From Phytohabitans rumicis (GTDB lineage Bacteria; Actinomycetota; Actinomycetes; Mycobacteriales; Micromonosporaceae), in assembly GCF_011764445.1 (NCBI RefSeq), contig NZ_BLPG01000001.1, positions 8,733,316 to 8,797,315 of the forward strand: DNA of 64,000 nt, in the 5' to 3' direction. Shown here in pieces: positions 46,494 through 54,779 of the stretch; the first letter of the stretch is position 1; each line of letters starts with the position of its first letter. The notes under the pieces are model-generated. The model was not told where the DNA came from. It saw nothing but the letters and a program-made list of their open reading frames with translations, and did not search any database. The position numbers and the translations under genes are program-made.

Positions 46494-48949
46494 GATGCCT
46501 TAGGGGTGGTGGCCCGCGGCACCCGGCGACGGCGGGTCACCACGACGATCGCGATGCCGGCGGCGATCAGCAGCCCGCCGAGCCCGGCCACGGGCAGCAC
46601 GAAGGCGCTGCCGGTACGGGGGAGCCTGCCGCCCCCGCCGCCCGGCGTGGTCGGGTTGCTCGGGTCGACCGGGTCCTGACCGGCGAAGCCGACCCGGACG
46701 GCGACGTCCTGGGAGCGGTCCGCGCTGTTGCGGTGGTCCACTCTGGTCACCACCGCGCAGGTCACCTGGAAGCAGTCGAGGCTCTCGTCCTTGGCGCTCA
46801 GTGTCAGCTCGACCTCGAACGACCCGTCCGGGCCGTACGGGGTGGCCAGGCCCGCGCCGTACGGGTCGTCGTTGGCGATCCACGCGGACGTGTGCGAGTC
46901 ACCGCTCATGTCGGCGCCGCCGAGGCAGGGCGTGGGCAGCTGCCCGGCACCCTGGTACGCGCAGAAGGCGACGTAGATGCCCTTGGACTCGTCGTACCCG
47001 CGACCGGTGACGGTGACCTTCTGGCTGGCCGGGTCGAGGTTGTTCACCGGCGTGACGGTCAGCGTCTGGCCGTCCGCCCCGGTGCCCGTGCCGGTGCCGT
47101 ACGGCCCGTCGGGCGTGGCGGTGGCGGTAGGCGTGGCGGTCACGGTCGGGGTGGGCGCGGGCGTCGGCGTGCTGGCGCTCGGCGACGGGCTCGGCGCGGT
47201 GACCGTCAGCGTCGCGGCCGTCGTACGCGTCGTCCCCAGCTCGTTGGTGAACAGTGCCCGGTACCGGTATCCGTCCTGTGTGGACCGCGCAGGGAACGAC
47301 AGCGTCGTCTCGGTCGCGCCGGCCAGATCGTGCCAGGTCTGGGCGCCGTCCGGGCTGACCTGCCAGCGCACGGTGGGCGCGGGCGTGCCGGTGGCCGCGG
47401 CGGTGAAGGTGACGTCGGCGCCGGGCTGGGCGGCGAGGTCGGCGGGGTGCGCGGTGACCGCGGGGGAGACCAGCTTGGCGTACCGGGAGACGGTGTCCTC
47501 GGCGTTGTTGGTGACGAAGAACTCGGCGCCGCCGGGCCGGGCCGCCACACCGTGCACGTTGGACGGTGCCGTCACCGGGTCGGCCAGCGGTGCGAGCGTG
47601 TCCGCGTCGTAGAGCAGCACCCGCGACTCGGGGTGCCCGGGGGCCAGGACGTACAGGACCTCGCCGCTCGGGTCCAGGTAGGACCGGGTGGGCGGGCGCT
47701 CGGGTTCGCCGGCCACGCGGTGCAGGACGGCGCCGGTGCCGGCGTGGACGACCACCACCGCGGCGGGCAGGTTGGCGGTCAGCACGAGCCGTCCACGCCG
47801 CGGATCGGCGGTGAGGGACGAGGGTCCCTCGGTGCTGCCGGTCTCGATGGCGAGCGTGCTGGCGGTGAACGTGCCCGCGTCGACCTTGGTCAGCGCGCCG
47901 ATGCCGGTGCCGACCCAGACCGTACCCGTGGTGGTGTCCACTGTGACCGGTCCGCTGCCACCGATCGGGACGGATCGGGTGGTCTGCCAGGCGCCGTCCG
48001 TGTACCGGGCCTCTTCCAGGGTGCCGTCCGCGCGGGAGACGAACACCGTGTCCGGGGTCAGGCCGGGCGCGGCGCCGCGGACCGTGCGGGCCAGCGGGGC
48101 GGCGAGGCCGACCGCCTGGGTGTCGCCCGTGCGGGTGTACCCGAGGACCGGGCCGGACGCGAAGTACACGCCGTCGCCGGGCGCCGGGCCGATGAGATAG
48201 CTGACCTTGGCGTTGCGGCGGACGGTGGCGCCGAGGTTGACGTCGGTGACCCGGCTCAGTTCGGCGCCGGTGGCCGGGTCCAGCGCGTACACGCCGCCCT
48301 TGCCGCTGCCGAGCACGGCGCCGACGTAGAGCGTGCCGGACTCCGGGTGCAGGAGCACCGGCGACGGGCCCTCCGGTACGCGCAGCACGCCGGTCTCCTT
48401 GACCGCGACCGTGCCGGGCTCGACTCCGTCTCCCTCGCCCGGTCCCGCCGGCGGCGTGGTGAACGTGACCGGTATCCGTACGTCCTGGGAGCGGTCCGCG
48501 CTGTTGCGGTGGTCCACTCTGGTCACCACCGCGCAGGTGAGCCGGGCGCAGTCCAGTCCTTCGGACTTGCCCCGCACCACGATCTGCACGTCGAACGTGC
48601 CGCCCGGTCCCCACGGGATGGCCAGCCCGCTGCCGTACGGGTCGGTGCCGATCCACTTCATCGCGTCGGATCCGCCGGTGGTGTCGGCGCCGCCCGCGCA
48701 CGGTGTGGGCAGGTTCCCGTCCCCGTTGTCCTGGCAGACCGCGACGTAGATGCTCTTCGCCGTGTCGTACCCGGTGCCGGTCACCCGCACGGTCTCGCCG
48801 GCGGGGTCCAGCACGGTCTTCGAGACGGTCAGCCGCTGGCCTTCCGAGCCGGTACCGGTGACGGGCTCCGCCGCGGCGCCGGCCGGGACGGCCAGGGCGG
48901 TCGCGGCCGCGGCGAGTACCGCCAGGCAGAGGGGCAACGTTCGGCGCAC
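46490..48949 (-). CDS. Iron-regulated LPXTG surface protein (HtaA-related modules, propeller)
   Basis: An 819-residue secreted protein. After the signal peptide (residues 1-27) come two similar modules, at about 30-145 and 645-745, with GYDTAKSIYVAVCQDNG/GYDESKGIYVAFC and VVTRVDHRNSADRSQDV. In actinobacteria these modules accompany HtaA-type haem-acquisition proteins. Between them lie a YVTN-like beta-propeller and an Ig-like domain, then a Ser/Thr/Pro-rich linker. The C terminus is a sortase signal: LPRTG, membrane helix, RRRR tail. A near-perfect iron box 37 bases upstream implies expression under iron starvation. Haem or siderophore capture at the wall is inference. Confidence 0.82.
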   Translation of the reverse strand: MRRTLPLCLAVLAAAATALAVPAGAAAEPVTGTGSEGQRLTVSKTVLDPAGETVRVTGTGYDTAKSIYVAVCQDNGDGNLPTPCAGGADTTGGSDAMKWIGTDPYGSGLAIPWGPGGTFDVQIVVRGKSEGLDCARLTCAVVTRVDHRNSADRSQDVRIPVTFTTPPAGPGEGDGVEPGTVAVKETGVLRVPEGPSPVLLHPESGTLYVGAVLGSGKGGVYALDPATGAELSRVTDVNLGATVRRNAKVSYLIGPAPGDGVYFASGPVLGYTRTGDTQAVGLAAPLARTVRGAAPGLTPDTVFVSRADGTLEEARYTDGAWQTTRSVPIGGSGPVTVDTTTGTVWVGTGIGALTKVDAGTFTASTLAIETGSTEGPSSLTADPRRGRLVLTANLPAAVVVVHAGTGAVLHRVAGEPERPPTRSYLDPSGEVLYVLAPGHPESRVLLYDADTLAPLADPVTAPSNVHGVAARPGGAEFFVTNNAEDTVSRYAKLVSPAVTAHPADLAAQPGADVTFTAAATGTPAPTVRWQVSPDGAQTWHDLAGATETTLSFPARSTQDGYRYRALFTNELGTTRTTAATLTVTAPSPSPSASTPTPAPTPTVTATPTATATPDGPYGTGTGTGADGQTLTVTPVNNLDPASQKVTVTGRGYDESKGIYVAFCAYQGAGQLPTPCLGGADMSGDSHTSAWIANDDPYGAGLATPYGPDGSFEVELTLSAKDESLDCFQVTCAVVTRVDHRNSADRSQDVAVRVGFAGQDPVDPSNPTTPGGGGGRLPRTGSAFVLPVAGLGGLLIAAGIAIVVVTRRRRVPRATTPKAS

Positions 48950-48985
48950 GGGTATCTCCTCGGTCGACTCACGGAGGAGATCATC

Positions 48986-49004
48986 TTAGGTTAGCCTAAG
49001 CTAT
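48986..49004. promoter_or_regulatory. Iron box (DtxR/IdeR-type) for the LPXTG gene
   Basis: TTAGGTTAGCCTAAGCTAT matches 17 of 19 positions of the iron-box consensus, the best match in the window. It lies 37 bases upstream of the ATG at 48949 and overlaps the stop codon of the flippase-like gene. Confidence 0.85.
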
Positions 49005-49939
49005 TTTTCTAGCTGGCGGCGCAGCCCGAGGTAGGTGGTCAGGCCGACCGGCAGGATCAGCCAGAACGAGATGATCCGGTAGCCGAGCACCGCGGCCGCC
49101 GCGCCGGTCTGCGCCGCGCCCGCCGCGACCAGGCCGGTGAGCAGGCTCGTCTCGATCAGGCCGATCCCGCCGGGCGTGAGCGGGATCTGCCGGGCGACCT
49201 GGGCCGCCAGGTACACCGTGGCCAGTTCGCCGTACCCCACGGTGAGGCCGCAGGCGTGCGTTACGGCGGCGAGGCAGGCCAGGTCGAGCAGCCAGTTCGC
49301 GGCGGCGAACGCGATGGTCGCCACCCAGTGGCGGGCGGGCACCGCGCGGGCCTCGCGGGCGAGGTTGGCCAGCTGCGCGAGTACGCGCCAGCGCGGCAAC
49401 CGGGCCGGGCGCCAGGTCCGGGCCACGTGGACGGCGGACCACGCGGCGCCGCCGAGGAGCGCCGCCGCCGGGATGGCGAGCCACGGCCGGGCCACCACCG
49501 GGAGCGCCGCGTACAGCACGACGAGGCCGACCGTGGACGCGACGCCGGACAGGATGGCCACGGTCGCGGCCGTGCTGCGGCTCGCCCCGCGTACCCGGAA
49601 TTGCTGGAAGGCGAAGGCGGCCGAGACCGCCGATCCGGCGGGCAGCGCCATGCTGATCGCGGAGCGGCTGTAGCTGATGGCGAGGGCGCGCAGCGGCGAG
49701 ATGCCGACGCCGAACGCGGTCAGCAACTGGCGCTGCTGCCGCGCGAACATGGCCTGGGACAGGGTCTGGGCCAGCACGGCGAGGGCGGCCCAGCGGACGT
49801 CGGCGGCCTGCGCCGCGGCGAGGACCGCGCCGGTGTCGGGCAGGCGGCCGCGCAGCACGACGACCGCGGCGGCGCCGGCCACGGCGACGAGGGCGATCCG
49901 CCACCAGCGGCTGCGCACGGGTACGGCGAGCGTGGTCAC
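49001..49939 (-). CDS. LPG synthase/flippase-like membrane protein (UPF0104)
   Basis: A 312-residue polytopic membrane protein of the lysylphosphatidylglycerol synthase TM family, without the C-terminal aminoacyl-transferase domain. Hallmarks are RSAISMALPAGSAVSAAFAFQQFRVRGAS and the late IPLTPGGIGLIETSLLTGL motif. Members include flippases and export helpers for lipids or glycans. GTG 49939 overlaps the stop of the PAP2 gene (GTGA), so the two are coupled, suggesting a lipid or polyprenol task. Confidence 0.88.
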   Translation of the reverse strand: MTTLAVPVRSRWWRIALVAVAGAAAVVVLRGRLPDTGAVLAAAQAADVRWAALAVLAQTLSQAMFARQQRQLLTAFGVGISPLRALAISYSRSAISMALPAGSAVSAAFAFQQFRVRGASRSTAATVAILSGVASTVGLVVLYAALPVVARPWLAIPAAALLGGAAWSAVHVARTWRPARLPRWRVLAQLANLAREARAVPARHWVATIAFAAANWLLDLACLAAVTHACGLTVGYGELATVYLAAQVARQIPLTPGGIGLIETSLLTGLVAAGAAQTGAAAAVLGYRIISFWLILPVGLTTYLGLRRQLEK

Positions 49940-50667
49940 GGTAGCCGCCGGCCGGCCAGCACCGGGGTGCGCGTCTCGATCCGGACCGGGCGGGGCAGCC
50001 GTGCCATGACGAGGGCGATCGCGCCGAGCAGCGCCAGGGCGACGGCGGCGTCGAGCCAGTAGTGGTTGGCGGTGACCACGACGACGGCGAGCGTGATGAC
50101 TGGATGGAAGAGCCAGAGCCACCGCCACGGGCCGTGGGTGGCGCGGATGAGCACAATGGACACCACGGCTGCCCAGCCGACGTGCAGGGACGGCATCGCG
50201 GCGAACTGGTTGGCGAGCACGTCGCTGGTGGGATTGCCGTAGACGCTCGGTCCGACCGCGTGGCCGGTGTCGACCATGCCGGCGGCGGCCAGCAGTCGCG
50301 GTGGCGCCAGCGGCAGCAGCATCTGGACGGCGAAACCGGTCGCGGTCAGGGCCGCGAGGGTGGTGCGGGCCCAGCGGTAGAGGGCGGGGCGGCGCAGGTA
50401 CGTCCACAGCAGAAGCGCGGCGGTGGCCGGGAAGTGCACGCCGGCGTAGTACAGGTTGGCGGCGCGGACCAGCCAGTCGACGCCGAGGATGGCGTGCTGC
50501 AGGGCGGCTTCGCTGGGCAGGCCGATGGCGCGTTCGAGGTCCCAGACGTGGGCGGCGTTGGTGTACGCGGTGGACACGTCGCCGGCGACGGCAAGCCGTC
50601 CGAGCTTGTACGCCAGGAACAGTCCGGCGACGAGCAGCAGTTCCCGGAGCGGGCGCGGACGTTCCAC
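49936..50667 (-). CDS. PAP2-family membrane phosphatase/inositolphosphotransferase-like
   Basis: A 243-residue integral membrane protein with five to six helices. The PAP2 motifs are visible as MPSLHVGWA (motif 2, catalytic His) and ANHYWLDA (motif 3, His and Asp). The form resembles the AUR1-like subgroup that handles phospho-lipid head groups. It heads a two-gene unit with the flippase-like protein. Confidence 0.87.
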   Translation of the reverse strand: MERPRPLRELLLVAGLFLAYKLGRLAVAGDVSTAYTNAAHVWDLERAIGLPSEAALQHAILGVDWLVRAANLYYAGVHFPATAALLLWTYLRRPALYRWARTTLAALTATGFAVQMLLPLAPPRLLAAAGMVDTGHAVGPSVYGNPTSDVLANQFAAMPSLHVGWAAVVSIVLIRATHGPWRWLWLFHPVITLAVVVVTANHYWLDAAVALALLGAIALVMARLPRPVRIETRTPVLAGRRLP

Positions 50668-50739
50668 GGCGTTGTCCCTTTCGGACGGAGGAGAGTGCGC
50701 GGGCCGCCGCCGGGTGGGCGGCGACCCGCGCGGGGTGCG

Positions 50740-52944
50740 TCAGGCCGGAACGCGTTCGGGAACGCGGTCGGCGGGGGCCGGCTCGGGCACGTCGTCGAGC
50801 TGGTGGCGCAGCTTCTCGCCCTCGACGTCCACATTGGGCAGGAGCTTGTCGAGCCAGCGCGGCAGCCACCAGGCGGACTTGCCGAGCAGCGTCATCACGG
50901 CCGGCACGATCGTCATCCGGACGACGAGCGCGTCGAAGAGGACGGCCACGCCGAGGGCGAACCCGATCGACTTGACGATCGACTCAGGCGAGAGGATGAA
51001 GCCGGAGAAGACGCTGATCATGATGATCGCGGCGGCGGTGACCACCCGCGCCCCGTGGCCGAAGCCGCTGACCACGGCCTGCTTCGCCGGGATGCCGTGC
51101 ACGTAGTCCTCGCGCATCCGGGTGACCAGGAAGACCTGGTAGTCCATGGCCAGGCCGAACACGATGCCGATCAGGATGATGGGCAGGAAGCTGATGATCG
51201 GCCCGGTGTGGTCGACGCCGAGCAGGTCGGCCAGCCAGCCCCACTGGAAGACCGCGACGACCGCGCCGAACGTGGCCACGATGCTGAGCAGGAAGCCGGC
51301 GGTGGCCTTGATCGGCACCAGGATCGACCGGAACACCAGCATCAGCAGGACGAACGCCAGGCCCACCACGACCGCCAGGTACGGGATCAGCGCGTCGCCG
51401 AGCTTCTTGGACACGTCGATGTTGATGGCGGTCAGGCCGGTGACGCCGATGCTCGCGTCCGGCACCGAGCCGTCCAGCTGGCGGATGGCGTGCACGAGGT
51501 CCTCGGTGGCGGTGTCGCTGGGGCCGCTCTTCGGAATGACGGTCAGCAGGGCGGTGTCGCCGGTCTGGTTGAGGACCGCGGGAGTAACCGCGGCGACGTC
51601 GGACAGCGCGGTGATCTCCTTCGCGACCTGGGCGGCGGAGGTCTGCGCCGAGCCGGCCGGGGCGTCGACCACAACGGTCAGCGGTGCGTTGAAGCCGGCG
51701 CCGAACCCGCCGGCCAGCAGGTCGTACGCCTTGCGCTGGGTGGTGTCCGGCGCGGCGGTGCTGTCGTCCGGCATGCCCAGGTGCAGGTCCAGGGTGGGGA
51801 TCGCGATGACGCCGAGCCCGATGACGCCGATCAGCAGCGCGATGACCGGCCGGCGGGCGACCCCGCGGGCCCAGCGGGTGCCGAAGTTCTTGGTGCCGGC
51901 CTCGGGGTCACGGGTGTGCTGGCCGCTACGGGCGCGCTTGCCGAGGATGCGCTTGCCGGCGAAGCCCAGCATGGCGGGCAGCAGGGTCAGCGCGATGAGC
52001 ACGGAGACCGCGACGGTGCCGGCGGCGGCGATGCCCATCTGGGTCAGGAACGGCACGCCGACCACGGACAGCGCGGCCAGGGCGATCACGACGGTCAGCC
52101 CGGCGAAGACGACGGCCGATCCGGCGGTGCCGACCGCCCTACCCGCCGCTTCCTCGGGGGCGCGCCCCGCGCCGAGCTCGTGCCGGTACCGGGAGACGAT
52201 GAACAGCGCGTAGTCGATCGCGACCGCGAGGCCGAGCATCAGGGCGAGGGTCGGGGTGGTCGAGGACAGGTCGACGAAGCCGGTCGCCGCGGTGATGGCG
52301 CCGATGCCGATCCCGATGCCGAGCAGGGCGGTCAGCAGCGGCAGGCCGGCGGCCACGAACGAGCCGAACGTGATGACCAGCACCACGGCCGCCACGGCGA
52401 CGCCGACGATCTCGGTGATGCCCTGTTCCGGTTGGAGCTGGAGCGCGTCGCCGCCGACCTCGACGGTCAGCCCCTGGGCGCGCGCCTCGTCGACGATGCC
52501 GGTGAGCGTGTCCCGCGTCTGGTCGGTCAGCTCCCCGGACTGCACCTGGTACGTCGCCTGGGCGAAGCCGACCGTGCCGGCCTCGTTGACCGCCCCCGAG
52601 GTGAACGGGTCGGACACCGAGGCGACCTGCGGGGCCTGCTTCAACTCGGCGACGACCCGCTCGATGGTCGCCTTGTTGGCCGCGCTCGTGAGCTGCTGGC
52701 CGTCCGGTGCGGCGAAGACCACCCGCGCGGTGGCGCCGTCGGCGGACGCCTGCGGGAAGCGCTCCTGCAGTAGGTCGATCGCCTGCTGCGACTGCGTACC
52801 GGGGATCCGGAACGCGTCCTGGGTCTTGCCGGACAGGGTGGCGGCGCCGACCAGCGCCGCTATGAGCACCGCGAGCCACAGGCCGAGGACCAGCCAGCGC
52901 CTGCGGAAGGCGAACCGGCCGAGCCGGTACAGGAACGAAGCCAT
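50740..52944 (-). CDS. MMPL/RND-family exporter
   Basis: A 734-residue proton-driven transporter with two MMPL repeats and about 12 helices. Each half has the acidic helix motif: GLAVAIDYALFIVSRYRHEL and GLAMDYQVFLVTRMREDY. The large outer domain follows helix 1. In actinobacteria such proteins export lipids, drugs or metabolites. It is divergent from a TetR gene across five operator-like repeats, so it is probably derepressed by a ligand, perhaps its own substrate. Confidence 0.93.
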   Translation of the reverse strand: MASFLYRLGRFAFRRRWLVLGLWLAVLIAALVGAATLSGKTQDAFRIPGTQSQQAIDLLQERFPQASADGATARVVFAAPDGQQLTSAANKATIERVVAELKQAPQVASVSDPFTSGAVNEAGTVGFAQATYQVQSGELTDQTRDTLTGIVDEARAQGLTVEVGGDALQLQPEQGITEIVGVAVAAVVLVITFGSFVAAGLPLLTALLGIGIGIGAITAATGFVDLSSTTPTLALMLGLAVAIDYALFIVSRYRHELGAGRAPEEAAGRAVGTAGSAVVFAGLTVVIALAALSVVGVPFLTQMGIAAAGTVAVSVLIALTLLPAMLGFAGKRILGKRARSGQHTRDPEAGTKNFGTRWARGVARRPVIALLIGVIGLGVIAIPTLDLHLGMPDDSTAAPDTTQRKAYDLLAGGFGAGFNAPLTVVVDAPAGSAQTSAAQVAKEITALSDVAAVTPAVLNQTGDTALLTVIPKSGPSDTATEDLVHAIRQLDGSVPDASIGVTGLTAINIDVSKKLGDALIPYLAVVVGLAFVLLMLVFRSILVPIKATAGFLLSIVATFGAVVAVFQWGWLADLLGVDHTGPIISFLPIILIGIVFGLAMDYQVFLVTRMREDYVHGIPAKQAVVSGFGHGARVVTAAAIIMISVFSGFILSPESIVKSIGFALGVAVLFDALVVRMTIVPAVMTLLGKSAWWLPRWLDKLLPNVDVEGEKLRHQLDDVPEPAPADRVPERVPA

Positions 52945-52983
52945 CGGTGTCTCCTCTGGGATGTTGTGCTGACCATCGGGACG

Positions 52984-53091
52984 CTAGCCGATCGGCAAGT
53001 CGAACACTAGCCGATCGTGAAGCAGATCACTAGTCGATCGGCTAGTTGCTGGCTTGCCGATCGACAGGCTTGCGCCTAGCCGAACGGCAAG
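52984..53091. promoter_or_regulatory. Five TetR operators at exact 23-bp spacing
   Basis: Sixteen-bp palindromic sites begin at 52984, 53007, 53030, 53053 and 53076, each exactly 23 bp after the last. They read CTAGCCGATCGGCAAG, CTAGCCGATCGTGAAG, CTAGTCGATCGGCTAG, CTTGCCGATCGACAGG and CTAGCCGAACGGCAAG. They fill the space between the MMPL start (52944) and the TetR start (53130), the expected target of the TetR protein. Confidence 0.85.
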
Positions 53092-53129
53092 CTAGGCTGC
53101 GGGTCCAGGGAAGTTACGGAGGAGTAAAC

Positions 53130-53714
53130 ATGTCCACCGCAGCAGCAGTGAAGGCGCAGGACAGCCGGCAGCGCTTCATCGACGCCGCCATCCGGCTGTT
53201 CACCCGGCACAGCTTCGCCGGCACGTCGCTGCAGATGATCGCGGACGAGGTGGGCGTCACCAAGGCGGCCGTCTACCACCACTTCCGTACCCGCGAGGAG
53301 CTGCTCGCCGCGGTGATCGAGCCGCTGGTGACGCAGATGCGGGAGTCCGTCGAGGCGGCCGAGGCGCAGCGCACCGCGCACGCCCGGGCGGACACCGTGC
53401 TCACCGGTTTCGTCGACCTCGTCGTGCGCAACCAGGACCTGATCCCGGTGTTCGCGGGCGACCCGGGGACGGTCGAGATGCTGCGCTCCCAGCACAACGT
53501 GGAGGGTCTCGTCGAACGTCAGGTCGCGCTCCTGGAGGCGCTCGACCCGACGCCCGCGGGAAAGGTCAGGGCCGCCGTGGCGCTGGCCGGGATCGCCTGC
53601 TCGGTGGGGCCGTCGCGGCTCGCCGCCGACTTCGACCCGGAAACCCTGCGCCCGCTGCTGCTCGACGCCGGCCGCCGCACGCTCGGCCTGCGCGCGCCGC
53701 GCCGCCCTCAGTAA
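53130..53714 (+). CDS. TetR-family repressor of the MMPL exporter
   Basis: A 194-residue TetR protein. The N-terminal helix-turn-helix is typical (FAGTSLQMIADEVGVTKAAVYHHFRTREELLAAVI); the C-terminal ligand domain is unassigned. ATG 53130 follows GGAGGAG; the longer reading from 53046 would run through the operators and is rejected. The five phased sites upstream suggest it represses both itself and the divergent exporter. Confidence 0.92.
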   Translation: MSTAAAVKAQDSRQRFIDAAIRLFTRHSFAGTSLQMIADEVGVTKAAVYHHFRTREELLAAVIEPLVTQMRESVEAAEAQRTAHARADTVLTGFVDLVVRNQDLIPVFAGDPGTVEMLRSQHNVEGLVERQVALLEALDPTPAGKVRAAVALAGIACSVGPSRLAADFDPETLRPLLLDAGRRTLGLRAPRRPQ

Positions 53715-53741
53715 ACGGTTCCGAGAAAAGCGAGTCCGATC

Positions 53742-54776
53742 ATGAAGTCAGTCCAGACCGGCGCCCCGGGCGCCATCGCCGTCGTCGACATCGAACGCCC
53801 GGCGCCCGGCCCCCGCGACGTGCTGCTGCGCATGCGCGCGGTCGGCATCTGCGGCACCGACGTGACGTTCCTGCACCTGGGCGGCATGCCCATCGGCCCG
53901 GACGGGCAGACCCGGGCGGTGCCGCTGGGGCACGAGCCGGCCGGCGAGGTCGTCGAGGTGGGCGCCGAGGTCACCGACGTCAAGGTGGGCGACCGTGTGG
54001 TGGTCAACCCGCAGGCCGCGCCCTCCGGCATCATCGGCTGCGGCGGCGCGCTGGGCGGCATGAGCGAGTACCTGCTCATCGAGGACGCGGTCGTGGGCAC
54101 GAGCCTCGCGGTGATCCCCGACGAGGTGCCGTACGACGTGGCCGCCCTCAACGAGCCGATGGCGGTCGCGCTGCACTGCGTCAACCGGTCCGAGGCCAAG
54201 CCGGGCGACAAGGTCCTGGTGTTCGGCGCCGGCCCGATCGGGCTCGGCGCCACCATCTGGCTGAAGCTGCGCGGCGTGGCGCACGTGACCGTCGCCGACG
54301 TGCTGCCCGAGCGCCTGCGGACCGCCCTCGCCGTCGGGGCGGACGCGGTCATCGACTCCTCCCGCGAAGACGTCGCCGCCCGCCTGGCCGAGCTGCACGG
54401 CACCGGCGCGAACTCGCTGGGCCAGCCCCGCCCCGACACCGACATCTACATCGACGCGGCCGGCGTCGCCGCCGTGGTCAACACCGCGCTGACCTCGGCG
54501 AAGTGGGGCGCCAAGCTGGTCACGGTCGCGGTGCACAAGAAGCCCGAGCCCATCGACCTCGGCGCCATCCTGCGCAGCGAGATGACCATCCTCGGCTCCC
54601 AGGGCTACCCCACGGAGATCTTCGAGGTGACCCCGCAACTGGCCCGGCACTGGGACCGCTTCGCGCGGCTGATCAGCCACCGCGTGCCGTTCGCCGACGT
54701 CGAGCACGCGTTCCGGCTCGCGCTCACGCCGGGGGCGGCCGAGAAGGTGATCGTGACCTTCGGCGACGAAGGGTAG
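53742..54776 (+). CDS. Zinc-dependent medium-chain dehydrogenase (polyol/threonine DH-like)
   Basis: A 344-residue MDR-family enzyme that oxidises an alcohol with NAD(P)+. Catalytic zinc ligands are Cys in GICGTD and His/Glu in GHEPAGEV. The Rossmann motif is GAGPIGLGA. The four-cysteine structural zinc lobe of many alcohol dehydrogenases is not evident; only one Cys is seen there (GCGG). It resembles sorbitol, threonine or idonate dehydrogenases; the substrate is open. It follows the TetR gene by 27 bases and may be cotranscribed. Confidence 0.88.
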   Translation: MKSVQTGAPGAIAVVDIERPAPGPRDVLLRMRAVGICGTDVTFLHLGGMPIGPDGQTRAVPLGHEPAGEVVEVGAEVTDVKVGDRVVVNPQAAPSGIIGCGGALGGMSEYLLIEDAVVGTSLAVIPDEVPYDVAALNEPMAVALHCVNRSEAKPGDKVLVFGAGPIGLGATIWLKLRGVAHVTVADVLPERLRTALAVGADAVIDSSREDVAARLAELHGTGANSLGQPRPDTDIYIDAAGVAAVVNTALTSAKWGAKLVTVAVHKKPEPIDLGAILRSEMTILGSQGYPTEIFEVTPQLARHWDRFARLISHRVPFADVEHAFRLALTPGAAEKVIVTFGDEG

Positions 54777-54779
54777 CGC

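Noticed and set aside
53046-53129. Upstream extension of the TetR gene
   Set aside because: It would run through three of the operators and has no ribosome site; ATG 53130 has a strong GGAGGAG.
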